64,000 bases of DNA from Micromonospora ureilytica (GCF_015751765.1 NZ_JADOTX010000001.1:4216001-4280000), one strand, 5' to 3'. Shown: positions 19,470-28,200, counted from the stretch's first letter. Notes: generated from the letters alone by a model not told the origin. Numbers and translations are program-made.

Positions 19470-20243
19470 TCAGCGGCCGGTGAAGTCCGGTTTGCGCTTC
19501 TCGACGAAGGCGGCCATGCCCTCCCGCCGGTCCTCGGTGGCGAAGAGCGCCGCGAACAGCTGACTCTCCCAGGCCAGACCCGAGTTCAGATCCATGTCCA
19601 GGCCGCCGTCGACCGCCAGCTTCGCCGCGCGCAGCGCCTGCACCGGCCCGGTGAGGTACGGAGTGATCAGCGCGACGGCCGCGTCGTACACCTCGGCGGC
19701 CGGTGCGACCCGGTCGGCCAGGCCGATCCGCAGCGCCTCCTGCGCGTCCACCATCCGCCCCGACATGATCAGGTCCTTGGCGCGGGCCGGGCCGACCAGG
19801 CGGGCCAGCCGCTGGGTGCCGCCCGCGCCCGGGATGATGCCCAGCTTGATCTCCGGCTGGCCGAGCTTGGCGTCCTCGGCCACGACCCGCCAGTCACAGG
19901 CCAACGCCAGCTCACAGCCACCGCCGAGCGCGTACCCCGTGATCGCGGCGACCACCGGCTTGGGGATCCGGGCGATCGCGCCGAGCGCGCTGGACAGGTT
20001 CGCGGCCCGGTCGGCCATGTCCACGTAGGACATCTCGGCCATCTGCTTGATGTCGGCGCCTGCGGCGAAGACCTTCTCCCCGCCGTACACGATAACGGCG
20101 CGGACCTCGGGATCGGCGGTGGCCGACGTGGCGGCGGCGCGCAACTCCTCCTGCACCTGGGTGTTCAGCGCGTTCATCGGCGGCCGCTCCAGCCGGATCG
20201 TGCCGATGCCGTCAGTGGTCTCCAGCCGAACGAACTCGCCCAC
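19470..20243 (-). CDS. Enoyl-CoA hydratase/isomerase family protein
   Basis: 257 aa crotonase fold. The oxyanion-hole segment [12 protein letters not shown] and the [40 protein letters not shown] segment with the two catalytic glutamate positions (in CELAL and GQPEIKLG) match true enoyl-CoA hydratases. It hydrates trans-2-enoyl-CoA in beta-oxidation. GTG start at 20243 with a GAGGG-like site upstream. Lies 121 nt upstream of the ThDP enzyme on the same strand; linkage is uncertain. Confidence 0.93.
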   Translation of the reverse strand: MGEFVRLETTDGIGTIRLERPPMNALNTQVQEELRAAATSATADPEVRAVIVYGGEKVFAAGADIKQMAEMSYVDMADRAANLSSALGAIARIPKPVVAAITGYALGGGCELALACDWRVVAEDAKLGQPEIKLGIIPGAGGTQRLARLVGPARAKDLIMSGRMVDAQEALRIGLADRVAPAAEVYDAAVALITPYLTGPVQALRAAKLAVDGGLDMDLNSGLAWESQLFAALFATEDRREGMAAFVEKRKPDFTGR

Positions 20244-20341
20244 GCTGCCCTCACTTCCTCGTCGAAGTCGCGTGCCAACCTTACGACCCGGCTCGTTTGG
20301 GTAAGTAGTGTGGTGTCAGCCCCGTGGGCGGGAGTCCAGCC

Positions 20342-20821
20342 ATGATCACGTATTACGACGACAGATCGGTGCAGGTCACCTCCACCAGCGTCCGCGTCGA
20401 CGGTCGCAGCTACGCGCTGGCGGACATCACCGTGATCTGGCACCGCCGTGGCACCCGTTCCTGGCGCGTGCTGGTGGGGCGGGGTGCCATCGGCGCCGCG
20501 CTCGCCGGTCCGCTGGTCGCGGCGGTGCTCGGCATCGCCGTGGCCGTCTGGCTGCACCGCTCCCCCACCGTGACGATCGCGATCGTCGGCGCGTCGGTCC
20601 TGGTCGGGTTGGCCGTCGGCCCGGTCGCCGACTTCCTCTTCGAACACCTCGACCGCTCGTACGCCCGGGGCAGCCGCCAACTGGAGATCTGGGCCCGTTG
20701 GCGGGGTCAGCCGGTGCGACTGCTGCGCACCGGTGACGCGCTGCGTTTCGGGCAGATCTACCGGGCGGTGCAACGCGCGGTCGAGCACAGCCAGCCGGCC
20801 CGCCCCGGCACGCGCCGCTAG
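20342..20821 (+). CDS. DUF6232 family membrane protein (copy 1)
   Basis: 159 aa. Begins MITYYDDRSVQVTSTSVRVDGRSYALADITVIWHRRG, the family opening in which a small beta-domain precedes two membrane helices (GAALAGPLVAAVLGIAVAVWL and VTIAIVGASVLVGLAV). It ends with RSYARGSRQLEIWARWRGQPVRLL and ALRFGQIYRAVQRAVE. A close paralogue starts at 21228 and shares the same ending. No function is known for the family. Confidence 0.85.
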   Translation: MITYYDDRSVQVTSTSVRVDGRSYALADITVIWHRRGTRSWRVLVGRGAIGAALAGPLVAAVLGIAVAVWLHRSPTVTIAIVGASVLVGLAVGPVADFLFEHLDRSYARGSRQLEIWARWRGQPVRLLRTGDALRFGQIYRAVQRAVEHSQPARPGTRR

Positions 20822-20934
20822 CCAGCCTGGTTCCGCTCCACGTCCCGAACTGACCAGGCCGGTCGTCACCGGCGGGACCCGCGCAGCGACCGCGCGCTTT
20901 AGCCGGGCGCAGCGGGCGCAGCGTTCCTGCAGTG

Positions 20935-21090
20935 CCTATGGAGCTGATATCGCAAACGAATCGGACCAGGAGGCTTGCGGCACCGCTGCGCCGCGAGGCC
21001 GCGAGGCCGCGAGGCCGCGAGGCCGCGAGGCCGCGAGGCCGCGAGGCCGCGAGGCGACTCTTGATGTCGCAGACGATTCAGCTCCAAAGG
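20935..21090. repeat. Mosaic repeat element, copy A
   Basis: Outer inverted repeats CCTATGGAGC (20935-20944) and GCTCCAAAGG (21081-21090). Just inside them lie 19-base direct repeats TGATATCGCAAACGAATCG (20945-20963) and TGATGTCGCAGACGATTCA (21062-21080), 15 of 19 identical. The interior carries eight perfect tandem copies of GCCGCGAG (20990-21053). The same construction, in the opposite orientation, occurs at 45881-46095. Confidence 0.85.
20990..21053. repeat. Tandem 8-bp repeat (GCCGCGAG)x8
   Basis: Eight uninterrupted copies of an 8-base unit inside repeat element A. Being a multiple of eight, changes in copy number would shift any reading frame, which argues against coding. Likely length-variable between strains by slippage. 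Confidence 0.95.
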
Positions 21091-21227
21091 ACCGGCGCAC
21101 CACCACCTCTACCCGCCGGACAGCCTCCGTCGAATCCTCTGTGAAGAAGGGTCGATCCGCTGCGAAGAAGGTCAGATGCCGAGGTCCGGGCGAGGCGCGG
21201 GTTGCCTGTCGGTGGTTAGGCTTAGTG

Positions 21228-21710
21228 ATGACCCTCTATTACCGGGACGACGCGGTGCAGGTGACCTCCGAGTCGATCCGGGCGGGCGGTCACGTGGTCG
21301 CCCTGTCCGACGTGACGTTCGTCTGGCACGCGCGGGGGCAGAAAACCCTCGCCGTCCGCGGCCGTGTGCTGGGGCGCGGTGTCCTGGTCCTGCTGCTCTC
21401 ACTGCCGCCGTTGGTCGCCGTCGTCTGCGTGCTGTCACTGGCCTGGTCGGCTCAGGACCGGGGCAACTGGCAGCTGGCGTTGATCATTCTGGCCGCCTGC
21501 GCGGCGGGGGCGCTCGCGTTGGCACCGTTCCTGGAGATCCCCCTCGGCTGGCTGGACCGCTCCTACGAGCGCGGCAGCCACGTGCACGAGCTGTGGGTGC
21601 AGCACCACGGCCGGGAGGACCTGCTGGTACGCACCCCGGACGCGCTACGGTTCGGGCAGATCTACCGGGCCGTGCAGCGCGCCGTCGAACAGCAGGGGGA
21701 CCATCGATGA
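21228..21710 (+). CDS. DUF6232 family membrane protein (copy 2)
   Basis: 160 aa, paralogue of the protein at 20342-20821. It has the same order of MTLYYRDDAVQVTSESIRAGG, two hydrophobic segments (VLVLLLSLPPLVAVVCVLSL and LALIILAACAAGALALAPFL), and LDRSYERGSHVHELWV with ALRFGQIYRAVQRAVE at the end. The last ~16 residues are identical in the two copies. ATG at 21228; the very long frame that opens at 20733 passes through the tandem repeat and is not credible. Its stop overlaps the next ATG by four bases. Confidence 0.85.
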   Translation: MTLYYRDDAVQVTSESIRAGGHVVALSDVTFVWHARGQKTLAVRGRVLGRGVLVLLLSLPPLVAVVCVLSLAWSAQDRGNWQLALIILAACAAGALALAPFLEIPLGWLDRSYERGSHVHELWVQHHGREDLLVRTPDALRFGQIYRAVQRAVEQQGDHR

Positions 21711-22096
21711 CCACCCGCCGCGGCGAGGCCGTCGCACTGGCCGGCCTGCTCGCCGCGGCCGGCGTCACCCATTTGGTACGCCCCGGCGTCTACGACCCGA
21801 TCGTGCCGCGCGCGTTGCCCGGCCCGGCCCGGTTCTGGACGTACGCCAGCGGGGTGGTCGAACTTGCGGTGGCGGCTGCGGTCGCGAGCCCGGCCACCCG
21901 CTCGGCCGGTGGTCGGGCCGCCGCCGCGCTCTTCGTCGCCGTCCTGCCGGCGAACGTGAAGATGGCAGTGGACTGGCGGCACCGACGCCCGACGAAGCGG
22001 GCCATCGCGTACGGCCGGGTGCCGTTGCAAGCGCCGCTGATCTGGTGGGCGCTGCGGGTAGCCCGCGCCGACAACGCCGGTCGACAGCCCCGCTGA
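21707..22096 (+). CDS. DoxX-like small membrane protein
   Basis: 129 aa with about four membrane helices. Features of the DoxX/DoxD-like group: THLVRPGVYDPIVPRALPGPARFWTYASGVVELAVAAAV near the N-terminus and VLPANVKMAVDWRHRRPTKRAIAYGRVPLQAPLIWWAL at the C-terminus. ATG overlaps the DUF6232 stop (ATGA), so it is coupled to that gene. Role unknown; some relatives act in redox or membrane stress. Confidence 0.8.
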   Translation: MTTRRGEAVALAGLLAAAGVTHLVRPGVYDPIVPRALPGPARFWTYASGVVELAVAAAVASPATRSAGGRAAAALFVAVLPANVKMAVDWRHRRPTKRAIAYGRVPLQAPLIWWALRVARADNAGRQPR

Positions 22097-22143
22097 CCAG
22101 CCCCGTCGGGCGGTTGTGGCACGGCCGACGCACACTTGACCCC

Positions 22144-22830
22144 ATGGCGATTCCCCTCCCCACCCCGGCCGCCGTGGTCGGCCTGACCCGTTCCGCTCTC
22201 GACCAGGCGCTCGGCTCGGCCACCTCGATGGCCGCCGTGCCCGCCCGCGCGTTCGCGGTGCTGGACGGGGTGGAGGCGCTGCTGGCCCGGATCAACGGCG
22301 TGATCGACCGGATCGAGACGACAGTGGACCGGACCGACCAGGTGCTCACCGACGCCGAGGCCGCGGTTCGCGAGGTGGCCGTCATCAGCGCCGCCGCGAC
22401 CACCGCCATCGACACGGCCACCGAGGTGGCCACCGCCGCCGCGGTGGTCGTCGCCGAGGCCGACCGGGTCGCGGGCCACGCCGCCGCCACAGTGGGCACC
22501 GCGGCGGAGGCCGCCGCCACGGCGGCCGAGCTGCTGGCCGCGTACGAGCCGGCGCTGCGCCGGGCCGCGCCGATGGCCGGGCGGTTCGTGGAGGAGTTGA
22601 GTCACGAGGAGATCAGCGCGGCGATCCACCTGATCGACGAGTTGCCCAAGCTCAAGGAACACCTGACGGCGGACATCCTGCCGATCCTGGCCACGCTGGA
22701 CCGGGTCGGCCCCGACCTGCACGACCTGCTGGACGTGACCCGCGACCTCAAGCTCGCCGTGGCCGGCATCCCCGGGCTGGGCATGCTGCGCCGACGCGGC
22801 GAGAAGCTCGCCGACGAGCCCGTCGGCTGA
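22144..22830 (+). CDS. Ala-rich helical protein of unknown function
   Basis: 228 aa. No signal peptide or convincing membrane helix. Residues ~35-140 are an almost unbroken Ala/Thr/Val/Glu-rich region with heptad-like spacing (RINGVIDRIETTVDRTDQVLTDAEAAVREV onward), typical of a long coiled coil or apolipoprotein-like amphipathic helix. The C-terminal part (HLIDELPKLKEHLTADILPILATLDRVGPDLHDLLDVTRDLK) is also amphipathic and ends GIPGLGMLRRRGEKL. Similar proteins are widespread in actinobacteria without known function. Start ATG at 22144. Confidence 0.8.
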   Translation: MAIPLPTPAAVVGLTRSALDQALGSATSMAAVPARAFAVLDGVEALLARINGVIDRIETTVDRTDQVLTDAEAAVREVAVISAAATTAIDTATEVATAAAVVVAEADRVAGHAAATVGTAAEAAATAAELLAAYEPALRRAAPMAGRFVEELSHEEISAAIHLIDELPKLKEHLTADILPILATLDRVGPDLHDLLDVTRDLKLAVAGIPGLGMLRRRGEKLADEPVG

Positions 22831-22831
22831 A

Positions 22832-22854
22832 CGTCCGGGCGGGCCGGCCGGACG
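22832..22854. terminator. Short hairpin between helical protein and ribokinase genes
   Basis: CGTCCGG (22832-22838) pairs with CCGGACG (22848-22854) across nine GC-rich bases at a convergent junction. Short stem and no T-run, so moderate confidence. Confidence 0.5.
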
Positions 22855-22873
22855 GCCTGCGACCGGGGCGCGG

Positions 22874-23770
22874 TCAGGCCGGTACGTACAGCTCGTCGAT
22901 CTCGGCGCGTCGCGGTAGCGCCACCGAGGCGCCGAGCTTGCGGACGCAGGCAGCGCCGGCCGCCGACGCCCAGCGCACCGCGTCGACCAGGTCGCGCCCC
23001 TCGCCCCAGCCGACGGCCAGCGCGGCGGTGAACGCGTCACCGGCGGCGGTGGAGTCGACCACGTCGACACGTACCGCCGGCACGTGCACCTCGGTGCCGT
23101 CCCGGTCGACGTACCAGGCACCCTCACCGCCGAGAGTGAGCACGGCCCGGGGGGTCAGGTCGAGCAGCGCCCGGGGCTCCTCCCGACCTCGCCCGGCGAG
23201 CGCCTGCGCCTCGCCCTCGTTGACGACAAGCAGGTCCACGGCGGCGAGCAGCTCGGGCGGGAGGTCCCGCGCCGGGGCGGCGTTCAGGATGACCCTGGTG
23301 CCGGCGTCGCGGGCGGCCACCGCGGCGGCGGTCACGGTCTGCACCGGGATCTCCAGTTGGGCGACCAGGACGTCCGCCGCGCGCACCGTGGCCAACTCCT
23401 CCTCGGTGAGGCCGACCAGGGCGTCGTTCGCGCCGGGGGTGACCACGATGGCGTTCTCCCCCTGGGCGTTGACCATCACCAGCGCCACGCCGGAGGCACC
23501 GTAGACCACGCGCAGCTGACTGGTGTCCACGCCCGCCGCGGTGATGCGGGCCTTGAGGGTGACGCCGAAGGCGTCCGAGCCGATCGCGCCGAGGAAGGCA
23601 CAGGAGGCGCCGGCCCGGACCGCGGCCACGGCCTGGTTGGCACCCTTGCCGCCGGGCACCATCACGAAGTCGGTGCCGAGGATGGTCTCGCCCAGTCGCG
23701 GCAGCGCGGGTGCCATCGCGACCAGGTCCATGTTGGCGCTGCCCACCACGGCGACCCGGGTCTGCGGCAC
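22874..23770 (-). CDS. rbsK: Ribokinase (PfkB family)
   Basis: 298 aa. Phosphorylates D-ribose at O5. The PfkB signatures are visible: VVGSANMDLVAMAPALPRLGETILG and the GGKGANQAVAAVRAGA block near the N-terminus, and the catalytic-base motif DSTAAGDAFTAALAVGW near the C-terminus (Asp in AAGDAF). GTG start at 23770 with GGAG upstream. No ribose ABC transporter or LacI regulator is adjacent. The substrate is therefore assigned by family only, and another nucleoside or sugar is possible. Confidence 0.88.
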   Translation of the reverse strand: MPQTRVAVVGSANMDLVAMAPALPRLGETILGTDFVMVPGGKGANQAVAAVRAGASCAFLGAIGSDAFGVTLKARITAAGVDTSQLRVVYGASGVALVMVNAQGENAIVVTPGANDALVGLTEEELATVRAADVLVAQLEIPVQTVTAAAVAARDAGTRVILNAAPARDLPPELLAAVDLLVVNEGEAQALAGRGREEPRALLDLTPRAVLTLGGEGAWYVDRDGTEVHVPAVRVDVVDSTAAGDAFTAALAVGWGEGRDLVDAVRWASAAGAACVRKLGASVALPRRAEIDELYVPA

Positions 23771-23793
23771 GATCGTCTCCGCCGGTCCGACGC

Positions 23794-24636
23794 TCAGGCG
23801 GCGCGAGCCGTGAAGCGCTCGCCCGTCCGCTCGACCACCAGTGGCAGCCCGAAGGTCTTGGAGAGGTTGTCACCGGTCAGCGTCTCGGCGAGCAGGCCCT
23901 GGGCGACCACCCCACCCTCGCGCAGCAGCAGCGCGTGGGTGAACCCGGGCGGGATCTCCTCGACGTGGTGGGTGACCAGCACCATCGCCGGGGCGTCCGG
24001 GTCGTACGCCAGCTCGGCCAGTCGGGCGACCAGGTCTTCCCGACCACCCAGGTCGAGCCCGGCGGCGGGCTCGTCGAGCAGCAGCAGCTCCGGGTCGGTC
24101 ATCAGGGCACGGGCGATCTGCACCCGCTTGCGCTCGCCCTCGGAGAGGGTGCCGTAACGGCGCTCGGCGAGGCCACCGACGCCGAGTTGGCTCAGCAGCG
24201 CCCGGGCCCGCGCCTCGTCGCCACGGTCGTAATTCTCCCGCCAGCGGCCGACCACCGACCAGGCGGCGGTCACCACCACGTCGCTGACCCGCTCGTCGGC
24301 GGGCAGTCGCTCGGCGATCGCGGCGGTGGTGAGCCCGATCCGGGTACGCAGCTCGTTGACGTCGGTGCGGCCGATCCGCTCGCCGAGCACGTGCGCGACA
24401 CCCGTGGTGGGGTGCAGCCGGCCGGCGGCGAGGTTGAGCAGCGTGGTCTTGCCGGCGCCGTTGGAGCCGAGCACGACCCACCGCTCGTCCAGTTCGACGC
24501 GCCAGGTCAGGTCCTGAAGGAGGGCGGTGCCAGAGCGGCGTACACCGACGCCGTCGAGGCTGACCACCAGATCCGGGTCCACGAAAGCGGCGGCAGGCGC
24601 GGCGCCGGCAGCGCCGGGGATCAGGTCACCAGTCAC
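23794..24636 (-). CDS. ABC transporter ATP-binding protein (single-gene, ModF/iron-type)
   Basis: 280 aa. Walker A GSNGAGKTT, signature LSEGERKRVQIARAL, Walker B LLLLDEPAAGLD and the H-loop VLVTHHVEEIP are all intact. The DLTWRVELDERWVVLGSNGAG opening and the HVEEIPPGFTHALLL ending are typical of a group of stand-alone actinobacterial ATPases without a cognate permease. GTG at 24636 has GGATGG just upstream; a TTG four codons earlier is the alternative. No membrane partner is next to it. Confidence 0.88.
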   Translation of the reverse strand: MTGDLIPGAAGAAPAAAFVDPDLVVSLDGVGVRRSGTALLQDLTWRVELDERWVVLGSNGAGKTTLLNLAAGRLHPTTGVAHVLGERIGRTDVNELRTRIGLTTAAIAERLPADERVSDVVVTAAWSVVGRWRENYDRGDEARARALLSQLGVGGLAERRYGTLSEGERKRVQIARALMTDPELLLLDEPAAGLDLGGREDLVARLAELAYDPDAPAMVLVTHHVEEIPPGFTHALLLREGGVVAQGLLAETLTGDNLSKTFGLPLVVERTGERFTARAA

Positions 24637-24767
24637 CGCACCATCCAACCACGCAGCGCCGGGGTGCCCCCCATGGGCGGCACCTCAGCCATAGGGTGAA
24701 GCGCCGTGTCGTTGATCACCAAGCCCGAAGGACGGCCCATGCCCCGTCGACGTACGGAGCCGCGCGG

Positions 24768-25766
24768 ATGAGCGCGGTCATCGAGATCGAGGGTCTGCGT
24801 AAGACCTTCCACAGCCTGCGTAGCGGCCGACGGGTGGCGGTGGACGGGTTCGACCTGCTGGTCGAGGCGGGCCAGGTCCACGGCTTCCTGGGCCCGAACG
24901 GCTCCGGCAAGACCACCACCCTGCGGGCCCTGCTCGGGCTGGTACGCGCCGACAGCGGCCGGATGAGAGTGCTCGGCGAACCGTCGCCGGAGCTGCTGAC
25001 CCGGGTGGCGGGCCAGGTCGGCGCCATCGTGGAGAGCCCGCAGTTCTTCGGCAACTTCACCGGTTACCGCACCCTGCGGTTGTTGGCCCGCGCTGGTGGG
25101 GTGCCGGTCTCCCGGGTGGACGAGGTGCTGGATCTGGTGGGCCTGCACGACCGGGGCGATGATCGGGTGAAGGGCTACTCGCTGGGCATGAAGCAACGGC
25201 TCGCGGTGGCGTCCGCGCTGCTGAAGGACCCGCGGCTGCTGATTCTGGACGAGCCCGCGAACGGGCTGGACCCGGCGGGCATCCGGGAGATGCGGGACCT
25301 GATGCGGTCGCTGGCGGCCAGCGGGGTGACCGTCCTGGTGTCCAGTCACATCCTGGGCGAGATCCAGCTGATCTGCGACCACGTCACGATCATCTCCCGG
25401 GGGCGGCGGGTCGCGACCGGTCGGGTGGACGAGGTCCTGGCGGGCCACGACCGGCACGAGTTCCTGGTCCGGGTGGCCGAGCCGGAGCGGGCCGTCGAGC
25501 TGCTGCACGCGGCCGAGCTGACGGCGGTCGCGGACGGCGCCGCGCTGGTGGTGGGCGGGGTGAGCGACCCGACGGTGATCAGCCGGGTGCTCGGTGAGCA
25601 GGGTCTGTGGGTGGGCGAGCTGACACCGCTGCGGCCGGATCTGGAGAGCGTCTTCCTGGAGCTGACCGGTGCGTACGAGCATCCGTCGGTGCCTCGGCAG
25701 GGCGGCGACCCGTCGCTGCCGCAGGGTGCAGCTGTGATCGACCTCGATCGGGGAGTGGACGCGTGA
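24768..25766 (+). CDS. ABC transporter ATP-binding protein (ABC-2 type exporter)
   Basis: 332 aa. Walker A GPNGSGKTTT, signature YSLGMKQRLAVASAL, Walker B LLILDEPANGLDP and the H-loop VLVSSHILGEI are intact. A C-terminal extension (~residues 225-332) resembles regulatory tails of the CcmA/drug-export group. ATG at 24768 with GGAG about 9 bases upstream. Its TGA overlaps the GTG of the permease gene, making a two-gene exporter. Substrate unknown. Confidence 0.92.
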   Translation: MSAVIEIEGLRKTFHSLRSGRRVAVDGFDLLVEAGQVHGFLGPNGSGKTTTLRALLGLVRADSGRMRVLGEPSPELLTRVAGQVGAIVESPQFFGNFTGYRTLRLLARAGGVPVSRVDEVLDLVGLHDRGDDRVKGYSLGMKQRLAVASALLKDPRLLILDEPANGLDPAGIREMRDLMRSLAASGVTVLVSSHILGEIQLICDHVTIISRGRRVATGRVDEVLAGHDRHEFLVRVAEPERAVELLHAAELTAVADGAALVVGGVSDPTVISRVLGEQGLWVGELTPLRPDLESVFLELTGAYEHPSVPRQGGDPSLPQGAAVIDLDRGVDA

Positions 25767-26776
25767 ACCTGGTGCGTGCCGAGTTGGAGCGACTGTCCGC
25801 GCGTCGCTTCGTGCAGCTCATGGTGGTCCTGTTGGTGTTGGCGTTCGCCGTCACGGCGGCGACCACGATGGCCGGCTCCCACAAGCCGACCGCCGGTGAA
25901 CTGAGCTCGGCGCGGGAGCAGGCCGCCGACGAGCGGCGCGCCCTGGAGGCCACCCACCAGGAGTGCCTGGCCCGCCAGAACAGCACCCTGCCGGCCGACA
26001 CGGACAGGTTCTTCCCCAGCGACTGTTCGGATATCGATCCGATCCGCCAGGACCGGCTGCCGATCGCCGCCGACTATCTACCGGGTGTGTTCAACTTCGC
26101 CGAGCAGGCAAAGCCGCTGCTGTACTTCCTCATCGCGTTCCTGGTGCTCTTCGGGTTCCTGGTCGGCGCCTCCTACATCGGCGCGGACCTGACCTCGGGC
26201 GGCGTGGTGAATCTGCTGCTGTGGCGACCGCGCCGGTTGACGGTGCTCGCGGCCAAGTTGGGCACCCTGCTCGGCGCGGTGTTGGTCCTGGCCCTGCTGG
26301 CGTCGGTGGCCTACCTCGCCACGTTCTGGGTGATCGGGCAGACGGCCGGGTTGCCGGGCCGACTGGACGGCGACTTCTGGCGTTCACTCGGCGCGGTGCA
26401 CGGCCGTGGCCTGGTGTTGGTTCTGCTGGCCGCCGCCGTGGGCTTCGCGATCGCCACGCTGGGTCGGCACACGTCGGCGGCGCTGGGTGCGGTGGCGGCG
26501 TACGCGGTGGTGTGGGAGTTGGGCGGTCGGCTGGTGCTGGAGATCGTCGACGCCCGGCGGCCCGATCAGCTGATGCTCTCCAGCCACATCGGGGCCTGGC
26601 TCGGCGGTAGGGCGCAGTTCTTCGACCCCGAACTCTGTCGGGGCAGCGCGGGGACCGGCTACTGCGAGGGCTTCTACACCCTGAACTGGCCGACGGCGCT
26701 GCTGGTGCTGTTGGTGCTCACCGGTGGGCTGACCGCGGCGGCGTTCGCCGTGTTCCGTCGCCGCGACCTGATCTGA
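25763..26776 (+). CDS. ABC-2 type permease
   Basis: 337 aa with about six membrane helices. The N-terminal helix (FVQLMVVLLVLAFAVTAATTMAG) is followed by a ~75-residue extracytoplasmic region containing two cysteines and then the permease core (LLYFLIAFLVLFGFLVGASYIGADLTSGGVVNLLLWRPRR, a typical ABC-2 element). A late loop holds two more cysteines (DPELCRGSAGTGYCEG). GTG at 25763 overlaps the ATPase stop by four bases (GTGA). Confidence 0.88.
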   Translation: MNLVRAELERLSARRFVQLMVVLLVLAFAVTAATTMAGSHKPTAGELSSAREQAADERRALEATHQECLARQNSTLPADTDRFFPSDCSDIDPIRQDRLPIAADYLPGVFNFAEQAKPLLYFLIAFLVLFGFLVGASYIGADLTSGGVVNLLLWRPRRLTVLAAKLGTLLGAVLVLALLASVAYLATFWVIGQTAGLPGRLDGDFWRSLGAVHGRGLVLVLLAAAVGFAIATLGRHTSAALGAVAAYAVVWELGGRLVLEIVDARRPDQLMLSSHIGAWLGGRAQFFDPELCRGSAGTGYCEGFYTLNWPTALLVLLVLTGGLTAAAFAVFRRRDLI

Positions 26777-26783
26777 CTCGAGG

Positions 26784-26816
26784 CCGTCGGGTCGCCCGGT
26801 CCGGGCGGCCCGACGG
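26784..26816. terminator. Strong hairpin between ABC permease and ROK regulator genes
   Basis: 26784-26798 pairs with 26802-26816: 15 pairs including one wobble, 3-base loop, at a convergent junction. No T-run. Confidence 0.8.
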
Positions 26817-26900
26817 AACAGTCCAGGCCAGCGGCCGGCAAGAGCTTGCAAGCCACGGATGCTCGGTGAAATATTCCTTCACATGACCGCCGCAGCGGGC

Positions 26901-28076
26901 TCAGCCGACGGTGGAGCCGAACACCTCGTCACGCACCGCGTCCAGGGCGGTACGCAGCGCGCCGTGCAGGATCGGCTCCTCGGTCAGCCCGGTCGGCACC
27001 ACGCGCGGCCGGACCAGGGTGATCGCCGCGACCTCCTGCTGCACCCGATCGGCGAGCGCCGCGCCACCGGCCTGACCCACCTCACCGGCCAGCACGACAA
27101 GCGGTGGGTCCAGCACCACGCAGGTGCTGGCCACGCCGAGCGCGAGCCGACGGGCCAACTCGTCGAGCATCGGGCCACCGTCGGCGCCGGCCGCGACGGC
27201 CGCACGGACCGCCTCGGCGGCGTCGGCGTCCGGGTACCCGTGCTCGCGGGCCACCGCGCGCACCGAGTCCGCACCGATCAGCTGCTGGAAGGCTGGCTTG
27301 GCCCGCCGGGAGACGTCGCGCGGGATGGGCGCGCCGGGCACCGGCAGGTAGCCGATCTCGCCGGCCGCGCCGCTGCTGCCGTGGTGCAGCCGTCCGCCCA
27401 GCACGATCGCCAGGCCGACGCCGGCACCCACCCAGACCAGCACGAAATCCGCCAGCCCCTGGGCGGCGCCGGACTGCGCCTCCGCCACCGCGGCCAGGTT
27501 GACGTCGTTCTCGAAGACCACAGGCGTGTGCAGGTCGTCCCGCAGCGCGGCGAGCAGGCCGCTGTGCCAGCGGGGCAGGTTGAAGGCGAAGGTGATGTCG
27601 CCGGTGCCGGGGTCGACCAGGCCCGGGGTGCCGAGCACGATCCGTCGTACGCTGCTCAGCTGCGCCTGGGCGCTGCTCGCGGCCTGCACGACGGCGTTGT
27701 GCACCACGCCCACCGGGTCGTCGGTGTCCCGGGTCGACTGCTCCACCCGGCCGATGACCGCACCTGTGATGTCGGCGCAGGCGGCCACCACCCGGTCCGG
27801 TCCGACGTCCACGCCGACCACGTGCGCGCTGCCCGGGCGGACCGCGTAGAGCTGGGCGTTCGGCCCGCGTCCGCCGGCCTGCTCGCCGACCCGCGCGACG
27901 AGGCCGCGCTCCTCCAACCGCTCGACCAGTTGCGAGGCGGTGACCTTCGACAGCCCGGTCAGCTCGCCGAGTCGAGCCCGGGTCAGCGGGCCACGTTCGA
28001 GGAGCAGTTCCAGCGCGGCACGGTCGTTGAGCGCCCGCAACAGGCGGGGGGTGCCGGGCAGCCGGGTCGCACTCAT
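26901..28076 (-). CDS. ROK family transcriptional regulator
   Basis: 391 aa. An N-terminal winged helix (LLERGPLTRARLGELTGLSKVTASQLVERLEERGLVARVG, about residues 20-60) is joined to a ROK sugar-kinase-like domain (VVGVDVGPDRVVAACADITG; LVWVGAGVGLAIVLGGRLHHGSSGAAGEIGYLPV). The Cys-rich zinc motif usual after the GEIGH element is absent; that stretch reads LPVPGAPIPRDVSRRAKPAF. ATG at 28076. It is divergent from the NagZ-like gene, so it probably controls amino-sugar or cell-wall sugar use, and itself through the palindrome at 28093-28109. Confidence 0.9.
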   Translation of the reverse strand: MSATRLPGTPRLLRALNDRAALELLLERGPLTRARLGELTGLSKVTASQLVERLEERGLVARVGEQAGGRGPNAQLYAVRPGSAHVVGVDVGPDRVVAACADITGAVIGRVEQSTRDTDDPVGVVHNAVVQAASSAQAQLSSVRRIVLGTPGLVDPGTGDITFAFNLPRWHSGLLAALRDDLHTPVVFENDVNLAAVAEAQSGAAQGLADFVLVWVGAGVGLAIVLGGRLHHGSSGAAGEIGYLPVPGAPIPRDVSRRAKPAFQQLIGADSVRAVAREHGYPDADAAEAVRAAVAAGADGGPMLDELARRLALGVASTCVVLDPPLVVLAGEVGQAGGAALADRVQQEVAAITLVRPRVVPTGLTEEPILHGALRTALDAVRDEVFGSTVG

Positions 28077-28092
28077 GACACGTCCTCTAGTT

Positions 28093-28109
28093 TTAGTAAA
28101 CTTTGCTAA
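28093..28109. promoter_or_regulatory. ROK-type operator palindrome
   Basis: TTAGTAAA-C-TTTGCTAA, two 8-base arms with 7 of 8 matching, 16 bases before the ROK gene start. It is strikingly AT-rich in this context. Best read as the binding site of the adjacent regulator; whether it also controls nagZ 137 bases away is unknown. Confidence 0.7.
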
Positions 28110-28200
28110 CTGTAAACCAACCTGCGAACGGGTAGCCGTAGCGTAACGGCCACTCGGCGGTCGGACGCTCGGCCGAGTCGGCAGCGCCAAGACCACCACC

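Larger units (their letters stand above)
20822..21227. other. Gene-free stretch between DUF6232 paralogues
   Basis: 406 bases with no supportable gene. It holds the mosaic repeat element at 20935-21090. The sequence after it (21091-21227) shows two near copies of TGAAGAAGG/TGCGAAGAAGG and nothing else recognisable. Open frames crossing it are produced by the repeat. Confidence 0.6.

Noticed and set aside
20990..21053. Possible CRISPR array
   Set aside because: The units are 8 bases and directly adjacent with no spacers.
20733..21227. Extension of the second DUF6232 protein upstream through the tandem repeat
   Set aside because: It would encode repeated RGREAARP words from the 8-bp repeat and overlap the first paralogue; the homologous protein starts at 21228.
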